Origin: an uncultured Myxococcales bacterium
Lineage (GTDB): Bacteria > Myxococcota_A > UBA9042
DNA length: 64,000 bases
Assembly: GCA_903842345.1 (NCBI GenBank)
Contig: CAIMLR010000026.1
Span: forward strand, 1-64,000
Direction of reading: 5' to 3'
This document shows positions 34,921-44,281 of the stretch, piece by piece. Position 1 is the stretch's first letter; each line of letters starts with the position of its first letter. Position numbers and translations under genes: made by a program. Below the pieces are notes generated by a model. The model had not been told where the DNA came from. It saw only the letters and a list, made by a program, of their open reading frames with translations, and searched no databases.

Positions 34921-36087
34921 TTACTTGCCCGGCTTCTCCTCGGTCCGCTTGAATTTGCGCGTCTCCAGCTGCGTCTCCAGCACCTTGCGCACCGCCGAAT
35001 CAAACGTATTGCGATCTTTCAGCGCATTCTTCGCCCGTTCGCCCATCTCAAACGTTCGGCGCTTCTGCTCCAGTTCCGCCATTTCCTTCTGCAGTTGCGT
35101 GCGTTCCGCGGCTTTTTGCTTCACGAACGCGTCGCGCTGCTCCGGCGCCAACTTGGCCATTTCCGGCGGCAGGTCTTCCGGCTTGGCGTCCCGGAAACTC
35201 ACGCCTTTTTCCTCCAGCGCGTCGACGACGTCCCAGTCCGCGTTGGCGTACATCTTGGCCGACGCCTTGACCGACGCGCGCCCGACCGCCGATCCCGCCA
35301 TCTTGGCGTTGCTATCCTGCGCCACCTGCCGCGCCTTCTTGCTCGCGCCGCTCTTGCCGTAGCCCACATACGTCTCGCTCAACTTGTCGCTCTTCTTGAC
35401 GATCTCATCGTCGTACGGCGTCGCCACGTGCAACTGCGCCACGTTCGGGTCGATGCTCAGGTACGCGCCGCCGCCCAGCCGCGCGCCTTCTTGCCAGCCC
35501 GTCTGCGCGCCTTCCGTGAAACCGCCGCAGTGGATCGTGTTGACCGCGACGTGGCGTGCCGCCGCCTTGGCGACCGACTTCTGAAAATCGACCGTGCCCT
35601 GCGTGAATGGCTCGTTGCCGGCGATGAAGATCGCGCGAAAATCGGCCGGATCGGCGCTCCAGTTCAATTCGCCCATCGCGCGATCGATGACCTGGCCGCA
35701 AAATTCATCGCCGCCATTTGTCGTCAGCGCAAACAACGCCTCGCTGATCACGTCCAGATCCGTCGTGAACGGGCTGACCTGGCGGATGAAACCCTCGCTC
35801 GCCGGCAGCGACTGCTTGCCATATTCGTACAGCGCCACCTGCACGAGCGGCGCCTGGCCGTTTTTCTGGTACGTGCCGATTTCATGGACGATCCGCCAGA
35901 GTTCGGCTTTTGCCTGCGCGATCAGGCCATCCATGGAGTTGCTGGTGTCCAGCAGGATCGCGATTTGCACGATGGGCCGCCGCTGCGCCATGTGCGTGAG
36001 ATCCGGCGGCATCGGCGCGTCGGCGAACGCCGGCAACGCGGTCAAGGACAGGACAACGGACAACGCGGACAACAGCTTGCGGTTCAT
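34921..36087 (-). CDS. Secreted von Willebrand factor A domain protein (388 aa)
   Basis: The start at 36087 has GGAGGT five bases upstream and begins a signal peptide (MNRKLLSALSVVLSLTALPAF, cut after ADA). A VWA domain occupies about residues 38-225, with the metal-ion site motif DTSNS (47-51), then TTNGGDEFCG and FIAGNEPF at the positions of the other coordinating loops. The C-terminal third (about 290-388) is highly charged and helical (KQKAAERTQLQKEMAELEQKRR), likely a coiled coil. VWA domains mediate metal-dependent protein binding. A hairpin lies immediately before the ribosome binding site. No partner such as a MoxR ATPase is adjacent. Confidence 0.85.
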   Translation of the reverse strand: MNRKLLSALSVVLSLTALPAFADAPMPPDLTHMAQRRPIVQIAILLDTSNSMDGLIAQAKAELWRIVHEIGTYQKNGQAPLVQVALYEYGKQSLPASEGFIRQVSPFTTDLDVISEALFALTTNGGDEFCGQVIDRAMGELNWSADPADFRAIFIAGNEPFTQGTVDFQKSVAKAAARHVAVNTIHCGGFTEGAQTGWQEGARLGGGAYLSIDPNVAQLHVATPYDDEIVKKSDKLSETYVGYGKSGASKKARQVAQDSNAKMAGSAVGRASVKASAKMYANADWDVVDALEEKGVSFRDAKPEDLPPEMAKLAPEQRDAFVKQKAAERTQLQKEMAELEQKRRTFEMGERAKNALKDRNTFDSAVRKVLETQLETRKFKRTEEKPGK

Positions 36088-36098
36088 GATGACCTCCC

Positions 36099-36121
36099 GA
36101 CGGCCGGTGGGTGTGGCCGTC
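36099..36121 (-). promoter_or_regulatory. Leader hairpin before the VWA gene
   Basis: GACGGCC (36099-36105) and GGCCGTC (36115-36121) form a perfect 7-bp stem with a 9-base loop, abutting the GGGAGGT ribosome binding site on the minus strand. It may affect ribosome access or mRNA stability. Confidence 0.45.
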
Positions 36122-36227
36122 TGAACCCTTCGACGCGTCACCGCAACAAACGATCTGACTGGCTCAATGAGGCCGGATCGCCTACACTCCGCGCCGCCCG
36201 CTGTCCGGGCAGGACCTCCGTATCGCC

Positions 36228-37943
36228 ATGGCATTTTCGATCCACCAACGCCCCGCCATGATCCTCCGGCTGCAGTCGGAAATCTTTGACATGGTCGTTG
36301 TCGGCGGCGGGATCACGGGCGCAGGCGTGGCCCGCGACGCCGCGTTGCGCGGCCTGAAAGTGGCGCTGATTGAACGCGGCGATTTCGCCATTGGCACCAG
36401 TTCGCGCTCCTCCAAGCTCATCCACGGCGGCGTGCGCTATCTGGAAATGGGCGATGTGGCGCTGGTTTTTGAAGCCGTGCGCGAGCGGCAGCGGTTGATG
36501 CGCTTGGCGCCGCACCTCGCGCGTCCCCAGTCGTTCCTGCTGCCCGTCTATGAGGCGCGCAAGAAGCACAGCGTATTTATTCTGGATCTCGGCCTGACGC
36601 TCTACGACCTGCTGGCGTCTTTTTCCGGCGTGATGCACCACCGCGCGCTCCGCACCAAGCCGATGAAGCGCCTCGAGCCGCTGCTGAAGTCCGCGGGGCT
36701 GGACGGCGGCGTGCGTTTCTGGGACGCCATGACCGATGACGGCCGCCTCGTGATGGCCAACCTGCGCGGGGCCCTGCAAGCGGGCGCCCTGCCCGTGTCG
36801 CGCGTGTCGTTTGTGGAGCCGGTCTGGAAGAACAACCGCCTGCTGTCCGTGCGCCTGCGCGACGAACTGACCGGCCAGACGTTCCTCGTGGCGACGCAGA
36901 CCGTGGTATCCGCGACGGGGCCGTGGACCGATGAAATGCACGGCAAGTGGAAGCACGCGCCGACCACGCAGACGCTGCGGCCGTCCAAGGGCGTCCACAT
37001 CGTTGTACCGCGCGATCGCCTGCCGCTGACGCAAGCGGTGATGATGACCGCCGCCGATGGCCGCGTGGTTTTTGCCCTGCCGTGGCCGAATGCGACCGTG
37101 CTGGGTACGACAGACACGCTGTACCACGGCGACATTCGCGAGCCGGAAGCGACGTTTGCCGACGCGAACTACCTGCTCGACACCGCCAATCAGCACTTTG
37201 ACGCGCCGGATCGGCCGTTGGCGCTGAGCGACGTCGTGAGCTCGTGGGCCGGCATCCGGCCTCTCGTCGCGAACGCGTCGGAGTCCAGCTACAAAACGTC
37301 GCGCGAACACGCGATTTCGACCGATCCGCGCGGGCTCGTGACCGTGGCGGGCGGCAAGCTGACGACGTATCGGGTCATGGCCGAACAAACCGTGGACGCT
37401 GCGCTGAAGCTGCTTCCGGCGCAGCTGGTTGCGGAACTGAAGCCGAGCCCGACCGCGACGCTGCCGTTGCCGGGCGCGGACCAGCTGGTGGGTGTGATTC
37501 GGCCGCTAGAGACGCTCTCGGGCCGCCTGCAGGGCCAGTACAAGGTGACGGAAGCGGTGGCGTGGCATCTGGCGCGCAGCTACGGCAGCGATGCCGAGGA
37601 CGTGCTGGCGGCCTGCGACGCTGAGCCCGATGGCCGAACGCCCGTGCTCCCGGACTTGCCGTACCTGTGGGGCGAGCTGGCGTGGCTGACCCGGGAAGAA
37701 ATGGTGCTGACGCTGACGGATCTGTGTGTGCGCCGGACGCAGCTGTACTATCTTGCAGGCGAGCGGTTGCTGACGGTGGCGCCGCAAATGGCCGAGCGTC
37801 TGGGCGCGTGGTGCGATGCGCCGCCTGCCCGCCGGAAGGAATGGATCGCTGAACTGGCGGCTTTCATCGAGGCGCGCAAGATCCGCGACGAAGCCGCCCC
37901 CGATGCGGCGACACCCGAGGCCAAGTCCGCCCATGTCGCATGA
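36228..37943 (+). CDS. glpD: Glycerol-3-phosphate dehydrogenase
   Basis: FAD-dependent, respiratory-chain-linked oxidation of glycerol-3-phosphate to dihydroxyacetone phosphate. The 571-aa protein has the FAD-binding VVVGGGITGAGVARDAALRG (about 23-42), the GlpD signature TSSRSSKLIHGGVRYLE (57-73) and WAGIRPLV near the substrate site. The C-terminal helical domain is present, so length is normal. It shows no membrane helix, as expected for a peripheral membrane enzyme. No glpF, glpK or glpR is adjacent; the gene overlaps the next by 11 bp. Confidence 0.92.
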   Translation: MAFSIHQRPAMILRLQSEIFDMVVVGGGITGAGVARDAALRGLKVALIERGDFAIGTSSRSSKLIHGGVRYLEMGDVALVFEAVRERQRLMRLAPHLARPQSFLLPVYEARKKHSVFILDLGLTLYDLLASFSGVMHHRALRTKPMKRLEPLLKSAGLDGGVRFWDAMTDDGRLVMANLRGALQAGALPVSRVSFVEPVWKNNRLLSVRLRDELTGQTFLVATQTVVSATGPWTDEMHGKWKHAPTTQTLRPSKGVHIVVPRDRLPLTQAVMMTAADGRVVFALPWPNATVLGTTDTLYHGDIREPEATFADANYLLDTANQHFDAPDRPLALSDVVSSWAGIRPLVANASESSYKTSREHAISTDPRGLVTVAGGKLTTYRVMAEQTVDAALKLLPAQLVAELKPSPTATLPLPGADQLVGVIRPLETLSGRLQGQYKVTEAVAWHLARSYGSDAEDVLAACDAEPDGRTPVLPDLPYLWGELAWLTREEMVLTLTDLCVRRTQLYYLAGERLLTVAPQMAERLGAWCDAPPARRKEWIAELAAFIEARKIRDEAAPDAATPEAKSAHVA

Positions 37944-38790
37944 CCCGCAAAAGCCCCGCGTAGACCTGCAAGCGCACCAGACGCTGCCCGATCTCCGCGC
38001 GGTCGTTGAGGTTGTGGAGGGCGCGTCGCAGCTGGTGCTGGAGCTGCTGCGCAATCCGATTCGCGACTGGGCCAAGGGCGACGCTTCGCCGGTGACGAGC
38101 ATCGACATCGCGGTCGACCGTTTTTTGTACAAGCAGCTCCGGCCCCTGTTGCCGGCCGCGGGCTGGCTGAGTGAAGAAACCGCCGACAACATGGAGCGGC
38201 TCAATTACCGCTACCTGTGGGTCGTCGATCCGATCGATGGCACGCGCGCGCTCATCGCCGGTCAACCGGAATTCTGCGTGAGCGTCGGTCTCGTCGAGAC
38301 GGGCGTTGGCCCGCTGATCGGCATCATCGCCAATCCGTCGACGGGCGAACTGTTCTACGGCGTGAAGGGCCGCGGCGCATTTGACCGCGATGGCGCGCGC
38401 CTGCGGGTCAAGCGCACCTGGGATCTGCCGAACGCCAAAGTGCTCGTCTCGCGCAGCGATCTGGCGCGCGGCCTGTGGCACGGCTTGCACGATGAACAGC
38501 ACCTCCAGCCGTTGGGCAGCCTCGCGTACAAGATGGCGCTCGTGGCGCAAGGGCGCTTTGACGGTCACGCCACGCCGGCGCCGCGTTCTGAGTGGGACGC
38601 CGCCGCGGGCATGCTGCTGATGAACGAAGCCGGCGGAATTTCAACGGATGCTCACGGCCGGATCCTGCGTTTCAATCAGCGCAAGCCGCTGTATGATGGC
38701 GTCGTCGTCGCGTCCCCGTTGGCGCATCCGCAGATGATGCTGTGGGTGCAGGAATCAGCGCGGATTTGGACGGCGCGACAGACGGAGTGA
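37933..38790 (+). CDS. Inositol monophosphatase-family phosphatase
   Basis: A 285-aa member of the Mg-dependent, Li-sensitive phosphatase superfamily. Metal ligands are seen in SEET (80-83), DPIDGTRA (99-106, motif DPxDGT) and SEWDAAAGMLLMNEAGG (219-235, motif WDxAAG). The EET rather than GEE form and the spacing fit CysQ (3-prime,5-prime-bisphosphate nucleotidase) or a general sugar/inositol phosphatase. The start at 37933 lies within glpD (11-bp overlap), giving translational coupling; the frame is open further upstream but antecedent residues are not family-like. Confidence 0.85.
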   Translation: MSHDPQKPRVDLQAHQTLPDLRAVVEVVEGASQLVLELLRNPIRDWAKGDASPVTSIDIAVDRFLYKQLRPLLPAAGWLSEETADNMERLNYRYLWVVDPIDGTRALIAGQPEFCVSVGLVETGVGPLIGIIANPSTGELFYGVKGRGAFDRDGARLRVKRTWDLPNAKVLVSRSDLARGLWHGLHDEQHLQPLGSLAYKMALVAQGRFDGHATPAPRSEWDAAAGMLLMNEAGGISTDAHGRILRFNQRKPLYDGVVVASPLAHPQMMLWVQESARIWTARQTE

Positions 38791-38793
38791 CGC

Positions 38794-39009
38794 GTGCGTG
38801 TCCTGCGAATTCCCGGTAGCGGTCTGCTCCTTGCTCTCGCGCTGCTGGCGGGCTGCGATCGCCCGTGCCATGAACTCGCTGACACGCTCTGCAGCCAACC
38901 GGGCACCGACGAACGCACCTGTGATGCCTGGCGGGAGCGCGCCAGCCGCGTGCCGACGCAAACCTGTGAACTGGCGCTCCGCACGTGGAAGCGCGACCGG
39001 ACGCGATGA
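38794..39009 (+). CDS. Small Cys-rich lipoprotein (71 aa)
   Basis: Starts at GTG three bases after the phosphatase stop. LLLALALLAGC is a clear lipobox (lipidated Cys at residue 21). The mature 51 residues contain four further cysteines (in DRPCHELADTLC, RTCDAW and TQTCELAL), a spacing compatible with two disulfides in a helical hairpin. No family is recognised. The stop overlaps the ATG of the CPBP protease gene as ATGA, so the two are probably made together. Confidence 0.75.
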   Translation: MRVLRIPGSGLLLALALLAGCDRPCHELADTLCSQPGTDERTCDAWRERASRVPTQTCELALRTWKRDRTR

Positions 39010-40565
39010 CGGACCAGCCCCAGCATGACGATCGCCAGCCGCCCGTCGGTTTGCCGCGGGAACGCCTGCTGCTGCCAGGGCCGCGCGCGCTGTGGTGGGC
39101 GTTCGCGTTCCTGACGATGGCGGTGCCTTTGGCGGCGCACCTGCTCGGTGGCGCACCGACAGCGATTGAACAGCCCGACGCGCTGACGGCGGAACTGCGC
39201 GGCCGCACGTTCATCTGGCGGCTGATGACCAATACGCAGCCGCAGCCGATGGCGACCGCCAAGAAGCCGAGCGCCGGCAAGCCCGAGCCGGTCGACAGCG
39301 GCGCGGTACAGGTGAAGAAGGCGGAGGACGACGACTGGCGCGATCTGGTCGAGCACGCGCGCAAGATCGACGCGGGCCACGGCAAGCACGCCGCGAGTGC
39401 GCGCGAGCAGGTGATCGTGCACGCACTGGCGGTGGAGCACCCGGAACGCGCCGTGGCGCTGGCGAGAGAAGTGACGGCGCCGTCGCTGGATGTGCGCGCG
39501 CTCCTCACGGGCCTGCCAGAAGCGCCGACCGCGAGCGTGCTGGACGGCAAGGCGGCGCTCGCCCAGCTGCGATCGCGCGGCTTTGGGCGCACGTGGAGCG
39601 CGTACCAGCGCGATCACGCCCGCCAGTTGGCTTACGAGCGGCTCAACGATCTGGACTCCGCCCGCGTCGTCAACACCTCGCTGCGCCAGCGGGACAACCG
39701 CGTGGTGCCCGCCTGGTCGGCGGCGGCGCTGCTGTTCCTTGTGGCGCTGTTCATCGGCGGCGCGTTCTGGTTTGGCGCGTTCCTGCGCACGCTGGCGGCG
39801 CCTCCGGGCTCCCACGCCGCACGCGAATGGGTGCGCGCGCGCTACCCGGGTCTGCCGCGCGACCTGCCGTACCTGACCGACCCGCTGGTGCCGTGGCTGG
39901 GCTTTGGCGGCTGGCTGACCGGCTACCTGGTTGCGAGCCTCGGTCTCGCCGCGCTGGCCGGGCAGCGCTCCATGTCCGGGCTGGGCGTGCTGTTCCAATC
40001 CGGCGTTGGCGCCATGGCCGCGATCGCCATCGTCCAGACGTTCGCCCGCCACCATCCCGGCCTGCCGCACGCCGCGCGCTTGAGCATCGCGCCGCCGTCG
40101 CCCCATGAAAGTCCGCAGATTTCCCTGCCGCAGGCGTTTCTCGCCGCGCTCCGCGTACTGGCGGCGCTGCTGCCGGTGATGGTCGTGGCCGTGCTTGTCC
40201 TCGCGCTGTTCGGCGTCACGACAAACGAGCATCCCGTCTCCGGTCTTGTCTTCGCCGACGTCGATCCGCTGCAGCTTTCGGCCATCGGCGTCGCCGTCTC
40301 CCTGCTCGCGCCGCTGGGCGAAGAGCTGATTTTCCGCGGCTTTCTCTACCGCGCGCTGCGGATGCGCATCGGCGTCTGGCCAGCCGTGCTGGTGACGTCG
40401 CTCGCGTTCTCGTCGCTGCATCCGTCGCTTGGCCCGTATCTGGTGTTGAGCGCGGCTTTTTGCCTCGCCTACGAGTGGACCGGATCGCTCTGGACTTCGA
40501 TCCTGTTGCACGGCCTCTGGAACGGCCTCTCGTTCGCGGTGCTCGTCGGCGTCGCGCTCTCTTAG
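39006..40565 (+). CDS. CPBP-family intramembrane metalloprotease (519 aa)
   Basis: The C-terminal third contains the CPBP (CAAX protease/bacteriocin-processing) motifs in membrane helices: EELIFRG (439-445, EExxxR), SSLHP (His472) and LHGLWNG (His502, Asn506). These form the metal/glutamate active site used to cleave in or near the membrane. The N-terminal half is unusual: one early transmembrane helix (about 29-46), a charged soluble region of about 180 residues, then further helices from about 235. The soluble insert has no recognised domain. Translation is coupled to the small lipoprotein upstream, which might be a regulator or substrate (inference). Confidence 0.83.
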   Translation: MTDQPQHDDRQPPVGLPRERLLLPGPRALWWAFAFLTMAVPLAAHLLGGAPTAIEQPDALTAELRGRTFIWRLMTNTQPQPMATAKKPSAGKPEPVDSGAVQVKKAEDDDWRDLVEHARKIDAGHGKHAASAREQVIVHALAVEHPERAVALAREVTAPSLDVRALLTGLPEAPTASVLDGKAALAQLRSRGFGRTWSAYQRDHARQLAYERLNDLDSARVVNTSLRQRDNRVVPAWSAAALLFLVALFIGGAFWFGAFLRTLAAPPGSHAAREWVRARYPGLPRDLPYLTDPLVPWLGFGGWLTGYLVASLGLAALAGQRSMSGLGVLFQSGVGAMAAIAIVQTFARHHPGLPHAARLSIAPPSPHESPQISLPQAFLAALRVLAALLPVMVVAVLVLALFGVTTNEHPVSGLVFADVDPLQLSAIGVAVSLLAPLGEELIFRGFLYRALRMRIGVWPAVLVTSLAFSSLHPSLGPYLVLSAAFCLAYEWTGSLWTSILLHGLWNGLSFAVLVGVALS

Positions 40566-40684
40566 CTCCGGTTGTGGCAGTCTCGTGACACCACCTTGAC
40601 GCAGTGCAGCAACGACGGCGACACTCCCGCCCCGGTGGTTCTTGGCCTGTGCGCAGCCTCCTGGCTGCTTTGATGGATTGGACG

Positions 40685-41953
40685 ATGAGCGAACGCAAGA
40701 AAGTGGTTTTGGCCTACTCCGGTGGCCTGGATACGTCGGTGATGTTGCACTGGCTGAAATACGACCAGGGCTACGACGTCGTCTGCATGACGGCGGACGT
40801 GGGCCAGGGTGAAGAGCTCGACGGCCTGCGCGACAAAGCCATGAAGTCCGGAGCCATCGGCCTGCACGTCCTCGATCTGCGCGAGACTTTCGTGCGCGAC
40901 TACGTGTTCCCGGCGATCCAGGCCAACGCCGTGTACGAAGGCTACTACCTGCTCGGCACGTCGCTCGCGCGTCCGCCGATCGCCAAGGCGCTGGTTGAAG
41001 TGGCCGTTGCGGAAGGCGCGTTCGCGATCTCCCATGGCGCGACCGGCAAGGGCAACGATCAGGTGCGGTTTGAGCTGGGCGCGTACGCGCTGAAGCCGGA
41101 CATCCAGGTCATTGCGCCGTGGCGCACGTGGCCGTATCGCTCGCGCTCGGACCTCATCGAGTACTGCCGCCAGCACAACATTCCGATCACCGCGACGGCG
41201 GAGAAGCCGTACTCCACCGACCGCAACTTGCTGCACATCTCCTTTGAGGGCGGCATCCTGGAGGATCCGTGGGCGGCACCGCCGGAAGACATGTACCGGC
41301 TGACGGTGAATCCGCAGAACGCGCCGAACGAGGCCGAAGACGTGGAGATCACGTTCGAAGACGGCATTCCCGTCGCCGTGAATGGCGAAGTGCTCGGTCC
41401 GGTCGCGCTGCTGGAGAAGGTCAACGCGCTCGGCGGCAAGCACGGCATCGGCCGCGTGGACATCGTGGAGAACCGCTACGTCGGCATCAAGTCGCGCGGC
41501 GTGTACGAGACGCCCGGTGGCACGCTGCTGCTCCATGCGCACCGCGCGGTGGAATCGCTCGTGCTTGATCGCGAGGTGATGAGCCTGCGCGACGGCCTGG
41601 TGCCGCAGTTCACGCGCATGATCTACAACGGCTACTGGTTCAGCCCGGAAATGACGCAACTGCTCGGGTTTATGCGCAACTTGCAGAAGGGCGTGTCCGG
41701 CGTGGCGCGGATGCAGCTCTACAAGGGCAACTGCATGGTCACCGGCCGCCGCGCGCGCAACTCGTTGTACAATCCGGAGTATTCGACCTTCGAGGCGGAT
41801 CGCGTCTACAACCAGGCGGACGCCGACGGCTTCATCAAGCTGAACGCGCTGCGCTTGAAGCTGTCGACCTACCGCGACCGCGCGATGCTGGCCGATCCGA
41901 CGCCAGATGTTGCTGAGAATATTGGCGAAATGCGCCGTCAGTTCATCGAGTGA
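40685..41953 (+). CDS. argG: Argininosuccinate synthase
   Basis: ATP-dependent condensation of citrulline and aspartate, the penultimate step of arginine synthesis. The 422-aa protein has the P-loop-like YSGGLDTS (11-18), [14 protein letters not shown] (117-130) for substrate and nucleotide binding, and [20 protein letters not shown] and YNPEYSTF typical of the family. In-frame ATGs at 40673 and 40685 are possible; the second matches the family N-terminus. No other arg gene is nearby; prs follows 46 bp downstream. Confidence 0.93.
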   Translation: MSERKKVVLAYSGGLDTSVMLHWLKYDQGYDVVCMTADVGQGEELDGLRDKAMKSGAIGLHVLDLRETFVRDYVFPAIQANAVYEGYYLLGTSLARPPIAKALVEVAVAEGAFAISHGATGKGNDQVRFELGAYALKPDIQVIAPWRTWPYRSRSDLIEYCRQHNIPITATAEKPYSTDRNLLHISFEGGILEDPWAAPPEDMYRLTVNPQNAPNEAEDVEITFEDGIPVAVNGEVLGPVALLEKVNALGGKHGIGRVDIVENRYVGIKSRGVYETPGGTLLLHAHRAVESLVLDREVMSLRDGLVPQFTRMIYNGYWFSPEMTQLLGFMRNLQKGVSGVARMQLYKGNCMVTGRRARNSLYNPEYSTFEADRVYNQADADGFIKLNALRLKLSTYRDRAMLADPTPDVAENIGEMRRQFIE

Positions 41954-41999
41954 TGCGCTGAGCCAATCCACCTCTCATCAAAGCTGAACGGGGCCTGAG

Positions 42000-42935
42000 A
42001 TGAACGCTCGTATCAAAATCTTTGCCGGCTCCAGTCACCCTGAGTTGGCGCAGGCGATCTGCCACCATCTGGACGCGCCGCTGTCCCGGTCGGAGACGAT
42101 CAAGTTCAGCAATGAAAACCTGATGGTCCGGATCCAGGAAAACGTCCGCGAATGCGACGTGTTCTACATTCAGACCTCAGCGCCGCCGGTGAATGAAGCG
42201 ATCATCGAGACGCTGATCGCCATCGACGCGCTGAAATCGGCGTCAGCGGCGCGCGTGACGGCGGTGCTGCCGTACCTGTTCTACGCCCGCAGCGACAAGA
42301 AGGACCAGCCGCGCATCTCCATCACGGCGCGGCTCATGGCTGACCTGCTGCAGACCGCCGGCGCGGATCGCGTGCTGACGATGGACCTGCACTCGCCGCA
42401 AATCCAGGGCTTTTTCCGGATTCCGGTCGACCAACTGGTGGCGTCGCCGATCCTGTGCGAGCACCTGAAGACGGGCGATCTGACCGACACCGTGCTCGTC
42501 GCGGGCGACGTCGGCGAGGCGAAGGAGCTCGGGCGCTTTGCCAATGTGCTGCACCTGCCGGTCGCCGTCGTGGACAAGCGCCGCTACGGCAACGACGACC
42601 ATGCGGTCGCGACCAATCTGATCGGCGACGTGGACGGCATGCACGCGATCATCGTCGACGACGAAATCGCGACGGGCGGCACGATCATCGAAGCGGCCAA
42701 CTTCCTGATGGCCCGCGGCGCCAAAAGCGTGCGCGTGGTTGCGACCCACGGCGTGCTCTCCGGCCCGGCGATCGACCGCATCAACGGCAGCAACATCCTC
42801 AGCGTCATCGTCACGGACACGATTCCGATCCGCGAGAAGAAGTCCAGCAAAGTGGAAGTCTTGTCGGTCGCGCCGTTGTTCGCCAAGGCGATTCGCCGCA
42901 TCCATGACGGCGACTCCGTGAGCGACCTGTTTTAG
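42000..42935 (+). CDS. prs: Ribose-phosphate pyrophosphokinase
   Basis: Makes PRPP from ribose-5-phosphate and ATP for nucleotide, histidine and tryptophan synthesis. The 311-aa length is normal. Family motifs are IFAGSSHPELA (7-17), KFSNEN (35-40), PYLFYARSDKKDQPR (91-105), DLHSPQIQGFF (129-139, with His131) and the PRPP loop VDDEIATGGT (219-228). The usual ARQD appears as ARSD, a mild change in the flexible loop. It is downstream of argG in the same direction and could be cotranscribed. Confidence 0.93.
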   Translation: MNARIKIFAGSSHPELAQAICHHLDAPLSRSETIKFSNENLMVRIQENVRECDVFYIQTSAPPVNEAIIETLIAIDALKSASAARVTAVLPYLFYARSDKKDQPRISITARLMADLLQTAGADRVLTMDLHSPQIQGFFRIPVDQLVASPILCEHLKTGDLTDTVLVAGDVGEAKELGRFANVLHLPVAVVDKRRYGNDDHAVATNLIGDVDGMHAIIVDDEIATGGTIIEAANFLMARGAKSVRVVATHGVLSGPAIDRINGSNILSVIVTDTIPIREKKSSKVEVLSVAPLFAKAIRRIHDGDSVSDLF

Positions 42936-42993
42936 TCCGATTCAAACCGGCTGATCTTCAAGCTATTTCACACGACCGAACTGTTGAATTGGC

Positions 42994-43022
42994 TTGACCG
43001 GCGCTCCGGCGGGCCTTAGCTT
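42994..43022 (+). promoter_or_regulatory. Candidate promoter of the TonB-like gene
   Basis: TTGACC (42994-42999), a 17-bp spacer and TAGCTT (43017-43022). The expected start point, about seven bases past the -10, falls at the ATG (43029), and no ribosome binding site precedes it, so the transcript could be leaderless. Confidence 0.4.
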
Positions 43023-43028
43023 GGCCTT

Positions 43029-44192
43029 ATGAGGAGCGGCGAACGCATCCACAATCTTTTGCGCAGGACCTTCGCCCTTCTGGTGGCGGCGTTGCTGACT
43101 TTTGCCCTGATGCTGGGGCTATCTGAGCTGATGAACGGCGCGCCCGACGGCAAACGTTCAACGGCATCCATGCAAGCCAAGGCGAACGCGGTGCGGATCG
43201 CCAACGCCAAAGCCGCGGCGCAGAAGAACAAGGGCGTCGGCAAGTCGCGCGTGCATTTGGCCATGGCCGCGCTGCCGCGGGCGGAAGAAAAGCCCAAGGC
43301 GGACAAGCCCAAGCCGCCGCCGCCCGACGACAAGCTCAACGGCCAGGTTGTCGAGACGGCCAAGCCGCTCGTGGAAGAGGCGCCGCAGAACGCAAAATAC
43401 CTGGGCAAATACGACGTGACGACGGCGCACGACACGAAGAGCAAGGGCCAAAAGGCCATCGGGGCGAACTCGGGGCGGATGGCCCTGAAGGATCCGTCGG
43501 CGCTGCAGAGCCCGCAATCGACAAGCCGGGATCCGACGCAGGTGCCACAGCACGCCCACAAGCCGGTCGCGGGCAGCACGGGCGCGAGCGGGCAGGAGAC
43601 GGCGACGCCCGCGCCGGTGATGGCGCCGGGCGTGCGGCAGGAGGCCGAGATCGGCGACGGCAAGGCGCGGCCGACCTCGCCGGTGATTGTCGGCGCGAAC
43701 GACGGTCTGCTCCTGCCTTCGACGTCCGCGCGCAACGTGATGCACAACATTCAGGCGCTTTCCGGCAGTCCGGGCGGCAATGACTACCTGCCCGACGTGG
43801 ACGACGAAGGCGACACCAACGTCTTGAATACCCGAAAGTTCCGCTACTGGGACTTCTTCCACAAGATCCAGGACAAGATCGCCAACGAATGGGAGCCGAA
43901 CGAAGTCTGGCGCGCCCACGACCCCACCGGCCAGAAGTACGGCGTCAAGGACCGCTACACCGTGCTCCGCGTCACGCTCGACCGCGAGGGCGCCGTGAAA
44001 AAAGTGCGGGTCACGCGCGAATCCGGCCTGGATTTTCTGGATCAGGAAGCCTCGCGCGCCTTCATCGCCGCAAGCCCGTTTCCCAATCCGCCCAAAGGGT
44101 TGCAGAACGCAGAAGGCGAGGTCGACGTCCCCTTCGGCTTCATGTTTGAGATCTCCAATCGCCAGTTCCGCTTCCTGCCGCCGCACATGTAG
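43029..44192 (+). CDS. TonB-like energy-transduction protein (387 aa)
   Basis: A protein with a single N-terminal membrane anchor (about residues 14-36, LLVAALLTFALMLGLSEL). It has a long Lys/Pro/Ala-rich periplasmic linker (about 45-240, including KPKADKPKPPPP) and a C-terminal domain (about 270-380) resembling TonB: helix WDFFHKIQDKIANEW, then strands TVLRVTLDREGAVKKVRV and the ending FPNPP with FGFMFEISN. The family links inner-membrane proton-driven complexes to outer-membrane transporters. No exbB, exbD or receptor gene is adjacent. The ATG has no ribosome binding site. Confidence 0.75.
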   Translation: MRSGERIHNLLRRTFALLVAALLTFALMLGLSELMNGAPDGKRSTASMQAKANAVRIANAKAAAQKNKGVGKSRVHLAMAALPRAEEKPKADKPKPPPPDDKLNGQVVETAKPLVEEAPQNAKYLGKYDVTTAHDTKSKGQKAIGANSGRMALKDPSALQSPQSTSRDPTQVPQHAHKPVAGSTGASGQETATPAPVMAPGVRQEAEIGDGKARPTSPVIVGANDGLLLPSTSARNVMHNIQALSGSPGGNDYLPDVDDEGDTNVLNTRKFRYWDFFHKIQDKIANEWEPNEVWRAHDPTGQKYGVKDRYTVLRVTLDREGAVKKVRVTRESGLDFLDQEASRAFIAASPFPNPPKGLQNAEGEVDVPFGFMFEISNRQFRFLPPHM

Positions 44193-44281
44193 CCCTGCCC
44201 GGTCCGCTTGACGCGCACGGTTCGGCGGCCTTTCGTGGTCAAACGCCGGTCCCGCAGCCACTGCGCCCGCCGCTGAGGACT

